Origin: Calliopsis andreniformis
Lineage: Eukaryota; Arthropoda; Insecta; Hymenoptera; Andrenidae
Assembly: GCF_051401765.1 (NCBI RefSeq)
Contig: NW_027480547.1
Span: 124,001 to 188,000, forward strand
Reading direction: 5' to 3'
DNA length: 64,000 bases
Every line of letters starts with the position of its first letter. Positions within the stretch are counted from its first letter, which is position 1. The translations under genes and the position numbers were made by a program. Of the stretch, positions 49,601-63,330 are shown one piece after another. The notes under the pieces are model-generated. The model was not told the DNA's origin, made no database searches, and was given only the letters and a program-made list of their open reading frames with translations.

Positions 49601-50899
49601 TCAATTGACAGTCCTCAATCCTCAATCCTCAATCCTCAATCCTCTATCTTCAATCCTCAATACTCAATCTTCAATCCTCAATCCTCAATCCTCAATCCTC
49701 AATCCTCAATCCTCAATCCTCAATCGTCAATCTTCTGCCCTCAGTCCTCAACAATCAGTTGTCAATCCTCAATCCTCAATACAACATCATCAATTCACAG
49801 TTTTCAATACTGAATACTCAATCTGCAATCTTCAAATCTCTATCCAGAAACATCAATTCTCATCACTCAACCCTCAACACTCCGTCCCCAATCCTCAATC
49901 TTCAATACTCAATCCTCAATCCTCAATCATCAATCCTCAATTTTCAATCCTCAATACTCAATCTTCAATCATCAATCCTCAATCGTCAATCCTCAGTCCT
50001 CAATCCTCAATCCTCAATCCTCAACCCTCAATCCTCAGTCCTGAAACCTCAATCCCGAATCCTCAATCCTGAATCCGCAAACTTCAGTCCTCAGTCATCA
50101 ACAATCAATCGTCAATCCTCAATCCTCAATAGAATATCCTCAATTCACAGTTTTCAATACTCAAATCCCCATTCTTCAATCTTCAAGTCTCAATCCACAA
50201 ACATCAATTCTCATCACTCAGCCCTCAACACTCAGTCCTCAATCTTCAATCCTCAATCCTCAATCCGCAATCTTGAAACCTCAATACTCAATCTTCAATC
50301 CTCAATCCTCAATTCTCAATCTTCAATACTCAATCCTCAATCGTCAATCCTCAATTCCCAATCCTCAATCTTCAATCCTCAATCCTCAATCTTCAATCCT
50401 CAATCCTCAATCCTCAATCCCCAATCCTCAATCTTCAATCCTCAATACTCAATCTTCAATCCTCAATCCTCAATCCTCAATCCTCAATCCTCAATCCTCA
50501 ATCCTCAATCTTCAATCCTCAATACTCAATCTTCAACCCTCAATCTTCAATCCTCAATCCTCAATCCTCATTCTTCAATCCTCAACACCCAGTCCTCAAT
50601 CTTCAATCCTCAATCCTCAATGCTCAATCCTGAAACCTCAATCCTCAGACCTCAAGCATCAATACTCAACCCTCAGTCCTCGTCCGCAATCCCTAACCCT
50701 CAATCCTAAATCCTCAATTCCCAATCCTCAGACCTCAATCCTCAACCCTCAGCCCTCATCCTCAATCCTCAATCCTCGATCCTCAATCCTCAACCCTCAA
50801 TCTTCAATCATCAATACTCAACCTTTAATCCTCAATCCTCAGTCCTCAAACCCCAATTCTGAGTACTCAGTCCTGAATCCTCAACCTGCAGCCCTCAGT

Positions 50900-53400
50900 C
50901 CTCAACAATCAGTTGCCAATCCTCAGTCCTCAATAGAATATCCTCAATTCACAGCTTTCAATACTCAATACTCAATCTGCATTCTTCAAATCTCTATCCA
51001 CAAACATCAATGCTCATAACTCAACCCTCAACACTCAGTCCTCAATGTTCAGTCCTCAATCCTCAATTCTCAATATTCAATCCTCAATTCTGAATCTTCA
51101 ATCCTCAACCCTCAATTCTCAATCCTCAATACTCAATCCACACTCGTCAATCCTCAATACCTAATCCTCAATCTTCAATCCTCAATCCTCAATCTTCAAT
51201 CCTCAATCCTCAATCCTCAATCCCCAATCCTCAATCTTCAATCCTCAATCCTCAATCCTCAATCCTCAATCCTCAATCCTCAATCCTCATTCCTCAAACC
51301 TCAATCCTCAATCCTCAGTCCTCACCCTCAATTCTCAATCCTCAATCCTCAATCCTCAATCATCAATCCCCAATCCTCAATCCTCAATCCTCAATCCCCA
51401 ATCCTCAATCCTCAGTCCTCAAACATCAATCCTGAATCCTAAATCTTCAGCCCTCAGTCCTCAACAATCAATTGTCAGTCCTCAATACTCAATAGAATAT
51501 ACCCAATTCGCAGGTTTCAATACTCAATCCCCAATATTCAATCTTCAAATCTCAATCCACAAACATCAATTCTCAACACTCAACGCTCAACACTCAATCC
51601 TCAATCATCAATCCCCAATCCTCAATCCTCAATCCCCAATCCACAATCCTCAGTCCTCAAACATCAATCCTGAATCCTAAATCTTCAGCCCTCAGTCCTC
51701 AACAATCAGTTGTTAATCCTCAATCCTCAATAGAATATCACCAATTCACAGCTTTCAATACTCAATACTCAACCTGCAATCTTCAAATCTCTATCCACAA
51801 ACATCAATTCTCATCACTCAACCCTCAACACTCAGTCCACAATCCTCAATATTCAATCCTCAATCCTCAATCCTCAATCCTCAATCATCAACCTTCAATC
51901 CTCAGTGATCAATCTTCAATCCTCAATCCTCAATCCTCAGTCCTCAATCCTCAATCCCCAATCCTCATTCTTCAATCCTCAATACCCAATCCTCAATCTT
52001 CAATCTTCAATCCTCAATCCTCAATTCTCAATCCTCAATAGTCAATCCTCAATCCTCGATCCTCAATCCTCAACCCTCAATCTTCAATCCTCAATACTCA
52101 ATCTTTAATCCTCAATCCTCAATCCTCAAACCTCAATTCTGAGTACTCAGTCCTGAACCCTCAACCTTCAGCCCTCAGTCCTGAAACATCAATACCGAAT
52201 CCTCAATACTGAATCCTCAATCTTCAGCCCTCAGTCCTCAACAATCAAATGTCAATCCTCAATCCTCGATAGAATATCCTCAATTCACAGTTTTCAATTC
52301 TCAATCCCCATTCTTCAATCTTCAAATCTCAATCCACAAGCATCAATTCTCATCACTCAACCCTCAACACTCAGTCCTCAATCTTCAATCCTCAATCCTA
52401 AATCCTCAATATTCAATCCTCAATCCTCAATCTTCAATCCTCAATCCTCAATACTGAATCTTCAATCCTCAATCCTCAATCCTCAATCCTCAATCCTCAA
52501 TCCTCAATCCTCAATCCTCAATCCTCAATCCTCAATCTTCAATACTCAGTCCCCAATCCTCAATCTTCAATCCTCAATCCTCAATCCTCAATCCTCGATC
52601 CTCGAACCTCAATCCTCAGTCCTCAATCCTCAATCCTCAATGTTCAATCCGCAATACCCAATCCTCAATCTTCAATCCTCTATCCTCAATCCTCAATCCT
52701 CAATCCCCAATCCTCAATCTTCAATCCTCAATCTTCAATCCTCAATCATCAATCCTCAATACTCAATCTTCAATCCTCAATCCTCAATCCTGAATCCTCA
52801 ATCCTCAATCCTCAATCCTCAATCATCAATCCTCAGTCGTCAATGCTCAATCCCAATCCTCAATCTTCAATACTCTATCCTCAATCTTCAGTCCTCAATC
52901 CCCAATCCTCAATCTTCAATCCTCAATCCTCAATCCTCAACCCTCAATCCTCAGTCCTGAAACCTCAATCCCGAATCCTCAATCCTGAATCCGCAAACTT
53001 CAGTCCTCAGTCCTCAAGAATCAATCGTCAATACTCAATCCTCAATAGAATATCCTCAATTCACAGTTTTCAATACTCAATCCCCATTCTTCAATCTTCA
53101 AATCTCAATCCACAAACATCAATTCTCATCACTCAACCCTCAACACTCAGTCCTCAACCTTCAATCCTCAATCCTCAATCCGCAATATTGAATCCTCAAT
53201 ACTCAATCTTCAATCCTCAGTCCTCAATTCTCAATCCTCAACACTCAATCCTCAATCCTCAATCCTCAATCCCCAATCCTCAATCTTCAATCCTCTATCC
53301 TCAATCTTCAATCCTCAATACTCAATCTTCAACCCTCAATCTTCAATCCTCAATCCTCAATCCTCATTCTTCAATCCTCAACACACAGTCCTCAATCTTC
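50900..53400. repeat. Higher-order repeat B, copy 1
   Basis: Anchor blocks at 50907, 51465, 51694 and 52230 match those at 55315, 56217, 56570 and 57111. The offset grows from 4408 to about 4991 bases, so the second copy has gained several small insertions. Confidence 0.75.
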
Positions 53401-55307
53401 AATCCTCAATCCTCAATCCTCAATTCTCAATCCTCAAACCTCAATCCTCAGACCTCAAGCATCAATACTCAACCCTCAGCCCTCGTCCGCAATCCCCAAC
53501 CCTCAATCCTCAATTCTCAATTCCCAATCCTCAATCTTCAATCCTCAATCCTCAATCTACAATCCTCAATCCTCAATCCTCAATCCCCAATCTTCAATCT
53601 TCAATCCTCAATAGTCAATCTTCAATCCTCAATCCTCAATCCTCAATCCTCAATCCGCAATCCTCAATCCTCAATCTTCAATTCTCAATACTCAATCCTC
53701 AACCCTCAATCTTCAATCCTCAATCCTCAATCCTCATTCTTCAATCCTGAACACCCAGTCCTCAATCTTCAATCCTCAATCCTCAATCCTCAATTCTCAA
53801 TCCTCAATCCTCAACGCTCAGACCTCAAGCATCAATACTCAACCCTCAGTCCTCGTCCGCAATCCACAACCCTCAATCCTCAATCCTCAATCTTCGATCA
53901 TCAATATTCAATCATCAATCCTCAATCTTCAATCCTCTATCCTCAATCCTCAGTCCTGAATGTTCAATCCTCAATACCCAATCCTCAATCTTCAATCCTC
54001 AATACTCAATCCTCAATTCTCAATCCTCAATCCTCAGTCCTCAAACCTCAATCCTGAATCCTCAATCCTGAATCCTCAATCTTCAGCCCTCAGTCCTCAA
54101 CAATCAATTGTCAGTCCTCAATCCTCAATAGAATATACCCAATTCACAGTTTTCAACACTCCATCCCCAATCTTCAATCTTCAAATCTCAATCCACTAAC
54201 ATCAATTCTCATCACTCAGCGCTCAACACTCAGACCCCAATCCTCAATCTTCTATCCCCAATCCTCAATTCTCACTCCTCAGTCCTCATTCTTCAATCCT
54301 CAATGCCAAACCCTCAATCTTCAATCCTCAATCCTCAATCCTCAATTCGCAATACTCAATCCTCAGAACTCAAACATCAATCCTGAATCCTAAATCTTCA
54401 GCCCACAGTCCTTAACAACCAATTGTCAGTCCTCAATCCTCAATAGAATATACCCAATTCGCAGGTTTCAATACTCAATCCCCAATGTTCAATCTTCAAA
54501 TCTCAATCCACAAACATCAATTCTCATCACTCAACGCTTAACACTCAGTCCCCAATCCTCAATCTTCAATCCTCAGTCCTCAATCCTCAATCCTCAATCC
54601 TCAATCCTCAATCCTCATTCCTCAAACCTCAATCCTCAATCCTCAGTCCTCACCCTCAATTCTCAATCCTCAATCCTCAATCCTCAATCATCAATCCCCA
54701 ATCCTCAATCCTCAATCCCCAATCCTCAATCCTCAGTCCTCAAACATCAATCCTGAATCCTAAATCTTCAGCCCTCAGTCCTCAACAATCAGTTGTTAAT
54801 CCTCAATCCTCAATAGAATATCACCAATTCACAGTTTTCGATACTCAATACTCAATCTGCAATCTTCAAATCTCTATCCACAAACATCAATTCTCGTCAC
54901 TCAACCCTCAACACTCAGTCCACAATCCTCAATATTCAATCCTCAATCCTCAATCCTCAAACCTCAATCATCAACCTTCAATCCTCAGTGCTCAATCTTC
55001 AATCCTCAATCCTCAATCCTCAGTCCTCAATCCTCAATCCCCAACCCTCATTCTTCAATCCTCAATACCCAATCCTCAATCTTCAATCCTCAATCCTCAA
55101 TCCTCAATTCTCAATCCTCAATCCTCAGTCCTGAGTCCTCAGACCTCAATCCTCAACCCTCAGCCCTCATCCTCAATCCTCAATCCTCGATCCTCAATCC
55201 TCAACCCTCAATCCTCAATCCTCAATACTCAATCTTTAATCCTCAATCCTCAGTCCTCAAACCCCAATTCTGAGTACTCAGTCCTGAATCCTCAACCTGC
55301 AGCCCTC

Positions 55308-58290
55308 AGTCCTCAACAATCAGTTGCCAATCCTCAGTCCTCAATAGAATATCCTCAATTCACAGCTTTCAATACTCAATACTCAATCTGCATTCTTCAA
55401 ATCTCTATCCACAAACATCAATGCTCATAACTCAACCCTCAACACTCAGTCCTCAATGTTCAGTCCTCAATCCTCAATTCTCAATATTCAATCCTCAATT
55501 CTGAATCTTCAATCCTAATTCCTCAGTCCTCAATCCTCAATCCTCAATCCTCAATCCTCAATCTTCTATCCTCAATACTCAATCTGCAATCCTCAATCCT
55601 CAATACTCAACCCTCAATCCTCAGTCCTGAAACCTCAATACCGAATCCTCAATCCTGAATCCTCAATCTTCGGCACTCAGTCCTCAACAATCAATTGTCA
55701 ATTCTCAATTCTCAATCCTCAATAGAATATCCTCAATTCAGAGTTTTCAATACTCAATCCCCATTCTTCAATCTTCAAATCTCAATCCACAAACATCAAT
55801 TCTCATCACTCAACCCTCAACACTCAGTCCTCAATCTTCAATCCTCAATCCTAAATCCTCAATCTTCAATCCTCAATACTCAATCTTCAATCCTCAATCC
55901 TCAATTCTCAATCCTCAATACTCAATCCACACTCGTCAATCCTCAATACCTAATCCTCAATCTTCAATCCCCAATCCTCAATCTTCAATCCCCAATCCTC
56001 AATCCTCAATCCCCAATCCTCAATCCTCAATCCTCAATCCTCATTCCTCAAACCTCAATCCTCAATCCTCAGTCCTCACCCTCAATTCTCAATCCTCAAT
56101 CCTCAATCCTCAATCATCAATCCCCAATCCTCAATCCTCAATCCTCAATCCCCAATCCTCAATCCTCAGTCCTCAAACATCAATCCTGAATCCTAAATCT
56201 TCAGCCCTCAGTCCTCAACAATCAATTGTCAGTCCTCAATACTCAATAGAATATACCCAATTCGCAGGTTTCAATACTCAATCCCCAATATTCAATCTTC
56301 AAATCTCAATCCACAAACATCAATTCTCAACACTCAACGCTCAACACTCAGTCCCCAATCCTCAATCCTCAATCCTCAATCCTCAATCCTCAATCCTCAA
56401 TCCTCATTCCTCAAACCTCAATCCTCAATCCTCAGTCCTCACCCTCAATTCTCAATCCTCAATCCTCAATCCTCAATCATCAATCCCCAATCCTCAATCC
56501 TCAATCCCCAATCCACAATCCTCAGTCCTCAAACATCAATCCTGAATCCTAAATCTTCAGCCCTCAGTCCTCAACAATCAGTTGTTAATCCTCAATCCTC
56601 AATAGAATATCACCAATTCACAGTTTTCAATACTCAATACTCAACCTGCAATCTTCAAATCTCTATCCACAAACATCAATTCTCATCACTCAACCCTCAA
56701 CACTCAGTCCACAATCCTCAATATTCAATCCTCAATCCTCAATCCTCAATCCTCAATCATCAACCTTCAATCCTCAGTGCTCAATCTTCAATCCTCAATC
56801 CTCAATCCTCAGTCCTCAATCCTCAATCCCCAATCCTCATTCTTCAATCCTCAATACCCAATCCTCAATCTTCAATCTTCAATCCTCAATCCTCAATTCT
56901 CAATCCTCAATAGTCAATCCTCAATCCTCGATCCTCAATCCTCAACCCTCAATCTTCAATCCTCAATACTCAATCTTTAATCCTCAATCCTCAGTCCTCA
57001 AACCTCAATTCTGAGTACTCAGTCCTGAATCCTCAACCTTCAGCCCTCAGTCCTGAAACATCAATACCGAATCCTCAATACTGAATCCTCAATCTTCAGC
57101 CCTCAGTCCTCAACAATCAAATGTCAATCCTCAATCCTCGATAGAATATCCTCAATTCACAGTTTTCAATTCTCAATCCCCATTCTTCAATCTTCAAATC
57201 TCAATCCACAAGCATCAATTCTCATCACTCAACCCTCAACACTCAGTCCTCAATCTTCAATCCTCAATACTCAATCTTCTATCCTCAATCCTCAATTCTC
57301 AATCTTCAGTACTCAATCCTCAACCGTCAATCCTCAATTCCCAATCCTCAATCTTCAATCCTCAATCCTCAATCTTCAATCCTTAATCCTCAATCCTCAA
57401 TCCCCAATCCTCAATCTTCAATCCTCAATACTCAATCTTCAATCCTCAATACTGAATCTTCAATCCTCAATCCTCAATCCTCAATCCTCAATCCTCAATC
57501 CTCAATCCTCAATCCTCAATCCTCAATCTTCAATACTCAGTCCCCAATCCTCAATCTTCAATCCTCAATCCTCAATCCTCAATCCTCGATCCTCGAACCT
57601 CAATCCTCAGTCCTCAATCCTCAATCCTCAATGTTCAATCCGCAATACCCAATCCTCAATCTTCAATCCTCTATCCTCAATCCTCAATCCTCAATCCCCA
57701 ATCCTCAATCTTCAATCCTCAATCTTCAATCCTCAATCATCAATCCTCAATACTCAATCTTCAATCCTCAATCCTCAATCCTGAATCCTCAATCCTCAAT
57801 CCTCAATCCTCAATCCTCAATCCTCAGTCGTCAATGCTCAATCCCAATCCTCAATCTTCAATACTCTATCCTCAATCTTCAGTCCTCAATCCCCAATCCT
57901 CAATCTTCAATCCTCAATCCTCAATCCTCAACCCTCAATCCTCAGTCCTGAAACCTCAATCCCGAATCCTCAATCCTGAATCCGCAAACTTCAGTCCTCA
58001 GTCCTCAACAATCAATCGTCAATACTCAATCCTCAATAGAATATCCTCAATTCACAGTTTTCAATACTCAATCCCCATTCTTCAATCTTCAAGTCTCAAT
58101 CCACAAACATCAATTCTCATCACTCAGCCCTCAACACTCAGTCCTCAATCTTCAATCCTCAATCCTCAATCCGCAATCTTGAATCCTCAATACTCAATCT
58201 TCAATCCTCAATCCTCAATTCACAATCCTCAACACTCAATCCTCAATCGTCAATCCTCAATCCCCAATCCTCAATCTTCAATCCTCTATC
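55308..58290. repeat. Higher-order repeat B, copy 2
   Basis: It follows copy 1 in the same order with long near-identical stretches, for example 57631-57950 against 52640-52960. Confidence 0.75.
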
Positions 58291-60842
58291 CTCAATCCTC
58301 AATCCTCAATACTCAATCCTCAACCTTCAATACCCGATACTCAATCTTCAATCCTCAATCCTCAATCCTCAGTCCTCAATCCTCAATCCTCAATCCTCAA
58401 TCCTCAATCTTCAATCCTCAATCCTCAATCCTCAATCATCAATCCTCAATTTTCAATCCTCAATACCCAATCTTCAATCATCAATCCTCAATCCTCAGTC
58501 ATCAATCCTCAATCCTCAATCCTCAACCCTCAATCCTCAGTCCTGAAATCTCAATCCCGAATCCTCAATCCTGAATCCGCAAACTTCAGTCCTCAGTCCT
58601 CAACAATCAATCGTCAATCCTCAATCCTCAATAGAATATCCTCAATTCACAGTTTTCAATACTCAAATCCCCATTCTTCAATCTTCAAGTCTCAATCCAC
58701 AAACATCAATTCTCATCACTCAGCCCTCAACACTCAGTCCTCAATCTTCAATCCTCAATCCTCAATCCGCAATCTTGAATCCTCAATACCCAATCTTCAA
58801 TCCTCAATCCTCAATTCTCAATTCTCAATCCTCAACACTCAACCCTCAATCGTCAATCCTCAATCCCCAATCCTCAATCTTCAATCCTCTATCCACAATC
58901 CTCAATCCTCAATCCTCAATCCTCAATCTTCAATACTCAATACTCAATCTTCAATCCTCAATCCTCAATCCTCAGACCTCAATTCTCAATCCTCAATCCT
59001 CAATCCTCAATCTTCAATCCTCAATACTCAATCTGCAATCCTCAATCCTCAATCCTCAATCATCAATCCTAATTCGTCACTCCTCAATACCCAATCCTCA
59101 ATGTTGAATCCTCAATCCTCAATCCTCAATTCTCAATCCTCAACCCTCAATCCTCAATCATCTATCTTTAATCCTCAATACTCAATCCTCAATACTCAAT
59201 CCTCAATCCTCAATCCTTAATCCTCAATACTCAACCCTCAATGCTCAGTCCAGAAACATCAGTTCCGAATCCTCAATCCTGAATCCTCAGTCTTCAGCCC
59301 TCAGTCCTCAACAATCAATTGTCAATCCTCAATCCTCAATAGAATATCCTCAATTCACAGTTTTCAATACTCAATACCCATTCTTCAATCTTCAAATCTC
59401 AATCCACAAACATCAATTCTCATCACTCAACACTCAACACTCAGTCCTCTATCTTCAATCCTCAATCCTAAATCCTCAATCTTCAATCCGCAATACTCAA
59501 TCTTCAATCCTCAATCCTCAATCCTCAATCCTCAATAGTCAATCCTCAATCGTCAATCCTCAATTCCCAATCCTCAATCTTCAATCCTCAATCCTCAATC
59601 TTCAATCCTTAATCCTCAATCCTCAATCCCCAATCCTCAATCTTCAATACTCAATCTTCAATCCTCAATCCTCAATCCTCAGTCCTCAATCCTCAATCCG
59701 CAATCCTCAATCCTCAATCTTCAATCCTCAATACTCAATCTGCAATCCTCAATCCTCAATCCTCAGTCCCCAATCCTAATTCGTCACTCCTCAATACCCA
59801 ATCCTCAATCTTCAATCCTCAGTCCTCAATCCTCAATTCTCAATCCTCAATCCTCAATCCTCAATCCTCAATCTTCAATCCTCAATACTCAATCTTCAAT
59901 ACTCAATCCTTAATCATCAATCCTCAATACTCAATCCTCAATCCTCAATCCTCAATCCTCATTCCTCAAACCTCAATCCTGAATCCTCAATCCTGAATCC
60001 TCACACTTCAGCTCTCAGTCCTCAACAATCAATTGTCAGTCCTCAATCCTCAATAGAGTATACCCAATTCACAGTTTTCAACACTCAATCCCCAATCTTC
60101 AATCTTCAAATCTCAAACCACTAACATCAATTCTCATCACTCAACGCTCAACACTCAGACCCCAATCCTCAATCTTCAATCCCCAATCCTCAATCCTCAA
60201 TACTCAATCCTCAATCTTCAACCCTCAATACCAAACCCTCAATCTTCAATCCTCAATCCTCAAACCTCAATTCGCAATCCTCAATCCTCAGACCTCAAGC
60301 ATTAATACCCAACCATCAGTCCTCGTCCTCAATCTACAACCCTCAATCCTCAATACTCAATCTTCAATCATCAATATTCAACCTTCAATCCTCAGTCTCC
60401 AATACTCAATCCTCAATCCTCAATCCTCAATCCTCAAACCTCCATACCCAATCCTCAATCCTCAATCCTCAATCCTCAATCCTCAATCCTAAATCCTCAA
60501 TCCTCAATCCTCAGTCCCCGAACCACAATCCTGAATCCTCAACCATGAATCCTCAATCTTCAGCCCTCAGTCCTCAACGATCAGTTGTCAATCCTCAATC
60601 CTCAATAGAATATCACCAATTCACAGATTTCAATACTCAATACACAATCTGCAATCTTCAAATCTCTATCCTCCAACATCAATTCTCATCAATCATCCCT
60701 CAACACTCAGTCCTTTCTGTTCAATCCTCAATCCTCAATTCTCAAACTTCAATCCTCAATACTGAATCTTCAATCCTCAATCCTCAATCCTCAATCCTCA
60801 ATCCTCAATCATCAATCCTCAATCCTCAATCCTCAATCCTCA

Positions 60843-62086
60843 ATCTTCAATACTCAGTCCCCAATCCTCAATCTTCAATCCCCAATCCTCAATCCTCAAT
60901 CCTCGATCCTCGAACCTCAATCCTCAGTCCTCAATCCTCAATCCTCAATGTTCAATCCGCAATACCCAATCCTCAATCTTCAATCCTCTATCCTCAATCC
61001 TCAGTCCTCAATCCCCAATCCTTAATCTTCAATCCTCAATCTTCAATCCTCAATCATCAATCCTCAATACGCAATCTTCAATCCTCAATCCTCAATCCTC
61101 AATCCTCAATCCTCAATCCTCAACCCTCAATCCTCAACCCTCAGTCGTCAATGCTCAATCCCAATCGTCAATCCTCAATCCTCAATCCTCAATCTGCAAT
61201 CCTCAATTCTCAATCATCAATACTCAATCCTCAATGCTCAATCTTCAATCCTCAATCCTCAATTCTCAATCCTCAATACTCAATCCTCAGTCGTCAATCC
61301 TCAATTCCCAATCCTCAATCTTCAATCCTCAATCCTCAATCTTCAATCCTCAATCCTCAATCCTCAATCCCCAATCTTCAATCTTCAATACTCAATAGTC
61401 AATCTTCAATCCTCAATCCTCAATCCTCAATCCTCAATCCTCAATCCGCAATCCTTAATCCTCAATCTTCAATCCTCAGTACTCAATCCTCAACCCTCAA
61501 TCTTCAATCCTCAATCCTCAATCCTCATTCTTCAATCCTCAACACCCAGTCCTCAATCTTCAATCCTCAATCCTCAATCCTCAATTCTCAATCCTCAATC
61601 CTCAACGCTCAGACCTCAAGCATCAATACTCAACCGTCAGTCCTCGTCCGCAATCCACAACCCTCAATACTCAATCCTCAATCTTCGATCATCAATATTC
61701 AATCATCAAACCTCAATCTTCAATCCTCTATCCTCAATCCTCAATCCTGAATGTTCAATTCTCAATACCCAATCCTCAGTCTTCAATCCTCAATACTCAA
61801 TCCTCAATCCTCAATCCTCAATCCTCAGTCCTCAAACCTCAATCCTGAATCCTCAATCCTGAATCCTCAATCTTCAGCCCTCAGTCCTCAACAATCAATT
61901 GTCAGTCCTCAATCCTCAATAGAGTATACCCAATTCACAGTTTTCAACACTGAATCCCCAATCTTCAATCTTCAAATCTCAATCCACTAACATCAATTCT
62001 CATCACTCAACGCTCAACACTCAGACCCCAATCCTCAATCTTCAATCCCCAATCCTCAATCCTCAATCCTCAATCCTCAATCCTCA
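60843..62086. repeat. Higher-order repeat C, copy 1 (1244 bp)
   Basis: It is directly followed by a near-identical copy at 62087-63330. Both hold the CTCGTCCGCAATCC marker (61642 and 62886) and an anchor block (61889 and 63133). Confidence 0.85.
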
Positions 62087-63330
62087 ATCTTCAATACTCA
62101 GTCCCCAATCCTCAATCTTCAATCCCCAATCCTCAATCCTCAATCCTCGATCCTCGAACCTCAATCCTCAGTCCTCAATCCTCAATCCTGAATGTTCAAT
62201 CCGCAATACCCAATCCTCAATCTTCAATCCTCTATCCTCAATCCTCAGTCCTCAATCCCCAATCCTTAATCTTCAATCCTCAATCTTCAATCCTCAATCA
62301 TCAATCCTCAATACGCAATCTTCAATCCTCAATCCTCAATCCTCAATCCTCAATCCTCAATCCTCAACCCTCAATCCTCAACCCTCAGTCGTCAATGCTC
62401 AATCCCAATCGTCAATCCTCAATCCTCAATCCTCAATCTGCAATCCTCAATTCTCAATCATCAATACTCAATCCTCAATGCTCAATCTTCAATCCTCAAT
62501 CCTCAATTCTCAATCCTCAATACTCAATCCTCAGTCGTCAATCCTCAATTCCCAATCCTCAATCTTCAATCCTCAATCCTCAATCTTCAATCCTCAATCC
62601 TCAATCCTCAATCCCCAATCTTCAATCTTCAATCCTCAATAGTCAATCTTCAATCCTCAATCCTCAATCCTCAATCCTCAATCCTCAATCCGCAATCCTT
62701 AATCCTCGATCTTCAATCCTCAGTACTCAATCCTCAACCCTCAATCTTCAATCCTCAATCCTCAATCCTCATTCTTCAATCCTCAACACCCAGTCCTCAA
62801 TCTTCAATCCTCAATCCTCAATCCTCAATTCTCAATCCTCAATCCTCAACGCTCAGACCTCAAGCATCAATACTCAACCGTCAGTCCTCGTCCGCAATCC
62901 ACAACCCTCAATACTCAATCCTCAATCTTCGATCATCAATATTCAATCATCAAACCTCAATCTTCAATCCTCTATCCTCAATCCTCAATCCTGAATGTTC
63001 AATTCTCAATACCCAATCCTCAGTCTTCAATCCTCAATACTCAATCCTCAATCCTCAATCCTCAATCCTCAGTCCTCAAACCTCAATCCTGAATCCTCAA
63101 TCCTGAATCCTCAATCTTCAGCCCTCAGTCCTCAACAATCAATTGTCAGTCCTCAATCCTCAATAGAGTATACCCAATTCACAGTTTTCAACACTGAATC
63201 CCCAATCTTCAATCTTCAAATCTCAATCCACTAACATCAATTCTCATCACTCAACGCTCAACACTCAGACCCCAATCCTCAATCTTCAATCCCCAATCCT
63301 CAATCCTCAATACTCAATCCTCAATCTTCA
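62087..63330. repeat. Higher-order repeat C, copy 2 (1244 bp)
   Basis: A tandem duplicate of 60843-62086. The sequence after it (about 63400-64000) returns to the one at about 60160-60730 at an offset of 3243 bases, so a larger unit encloses the pair. Confidence 0.85.
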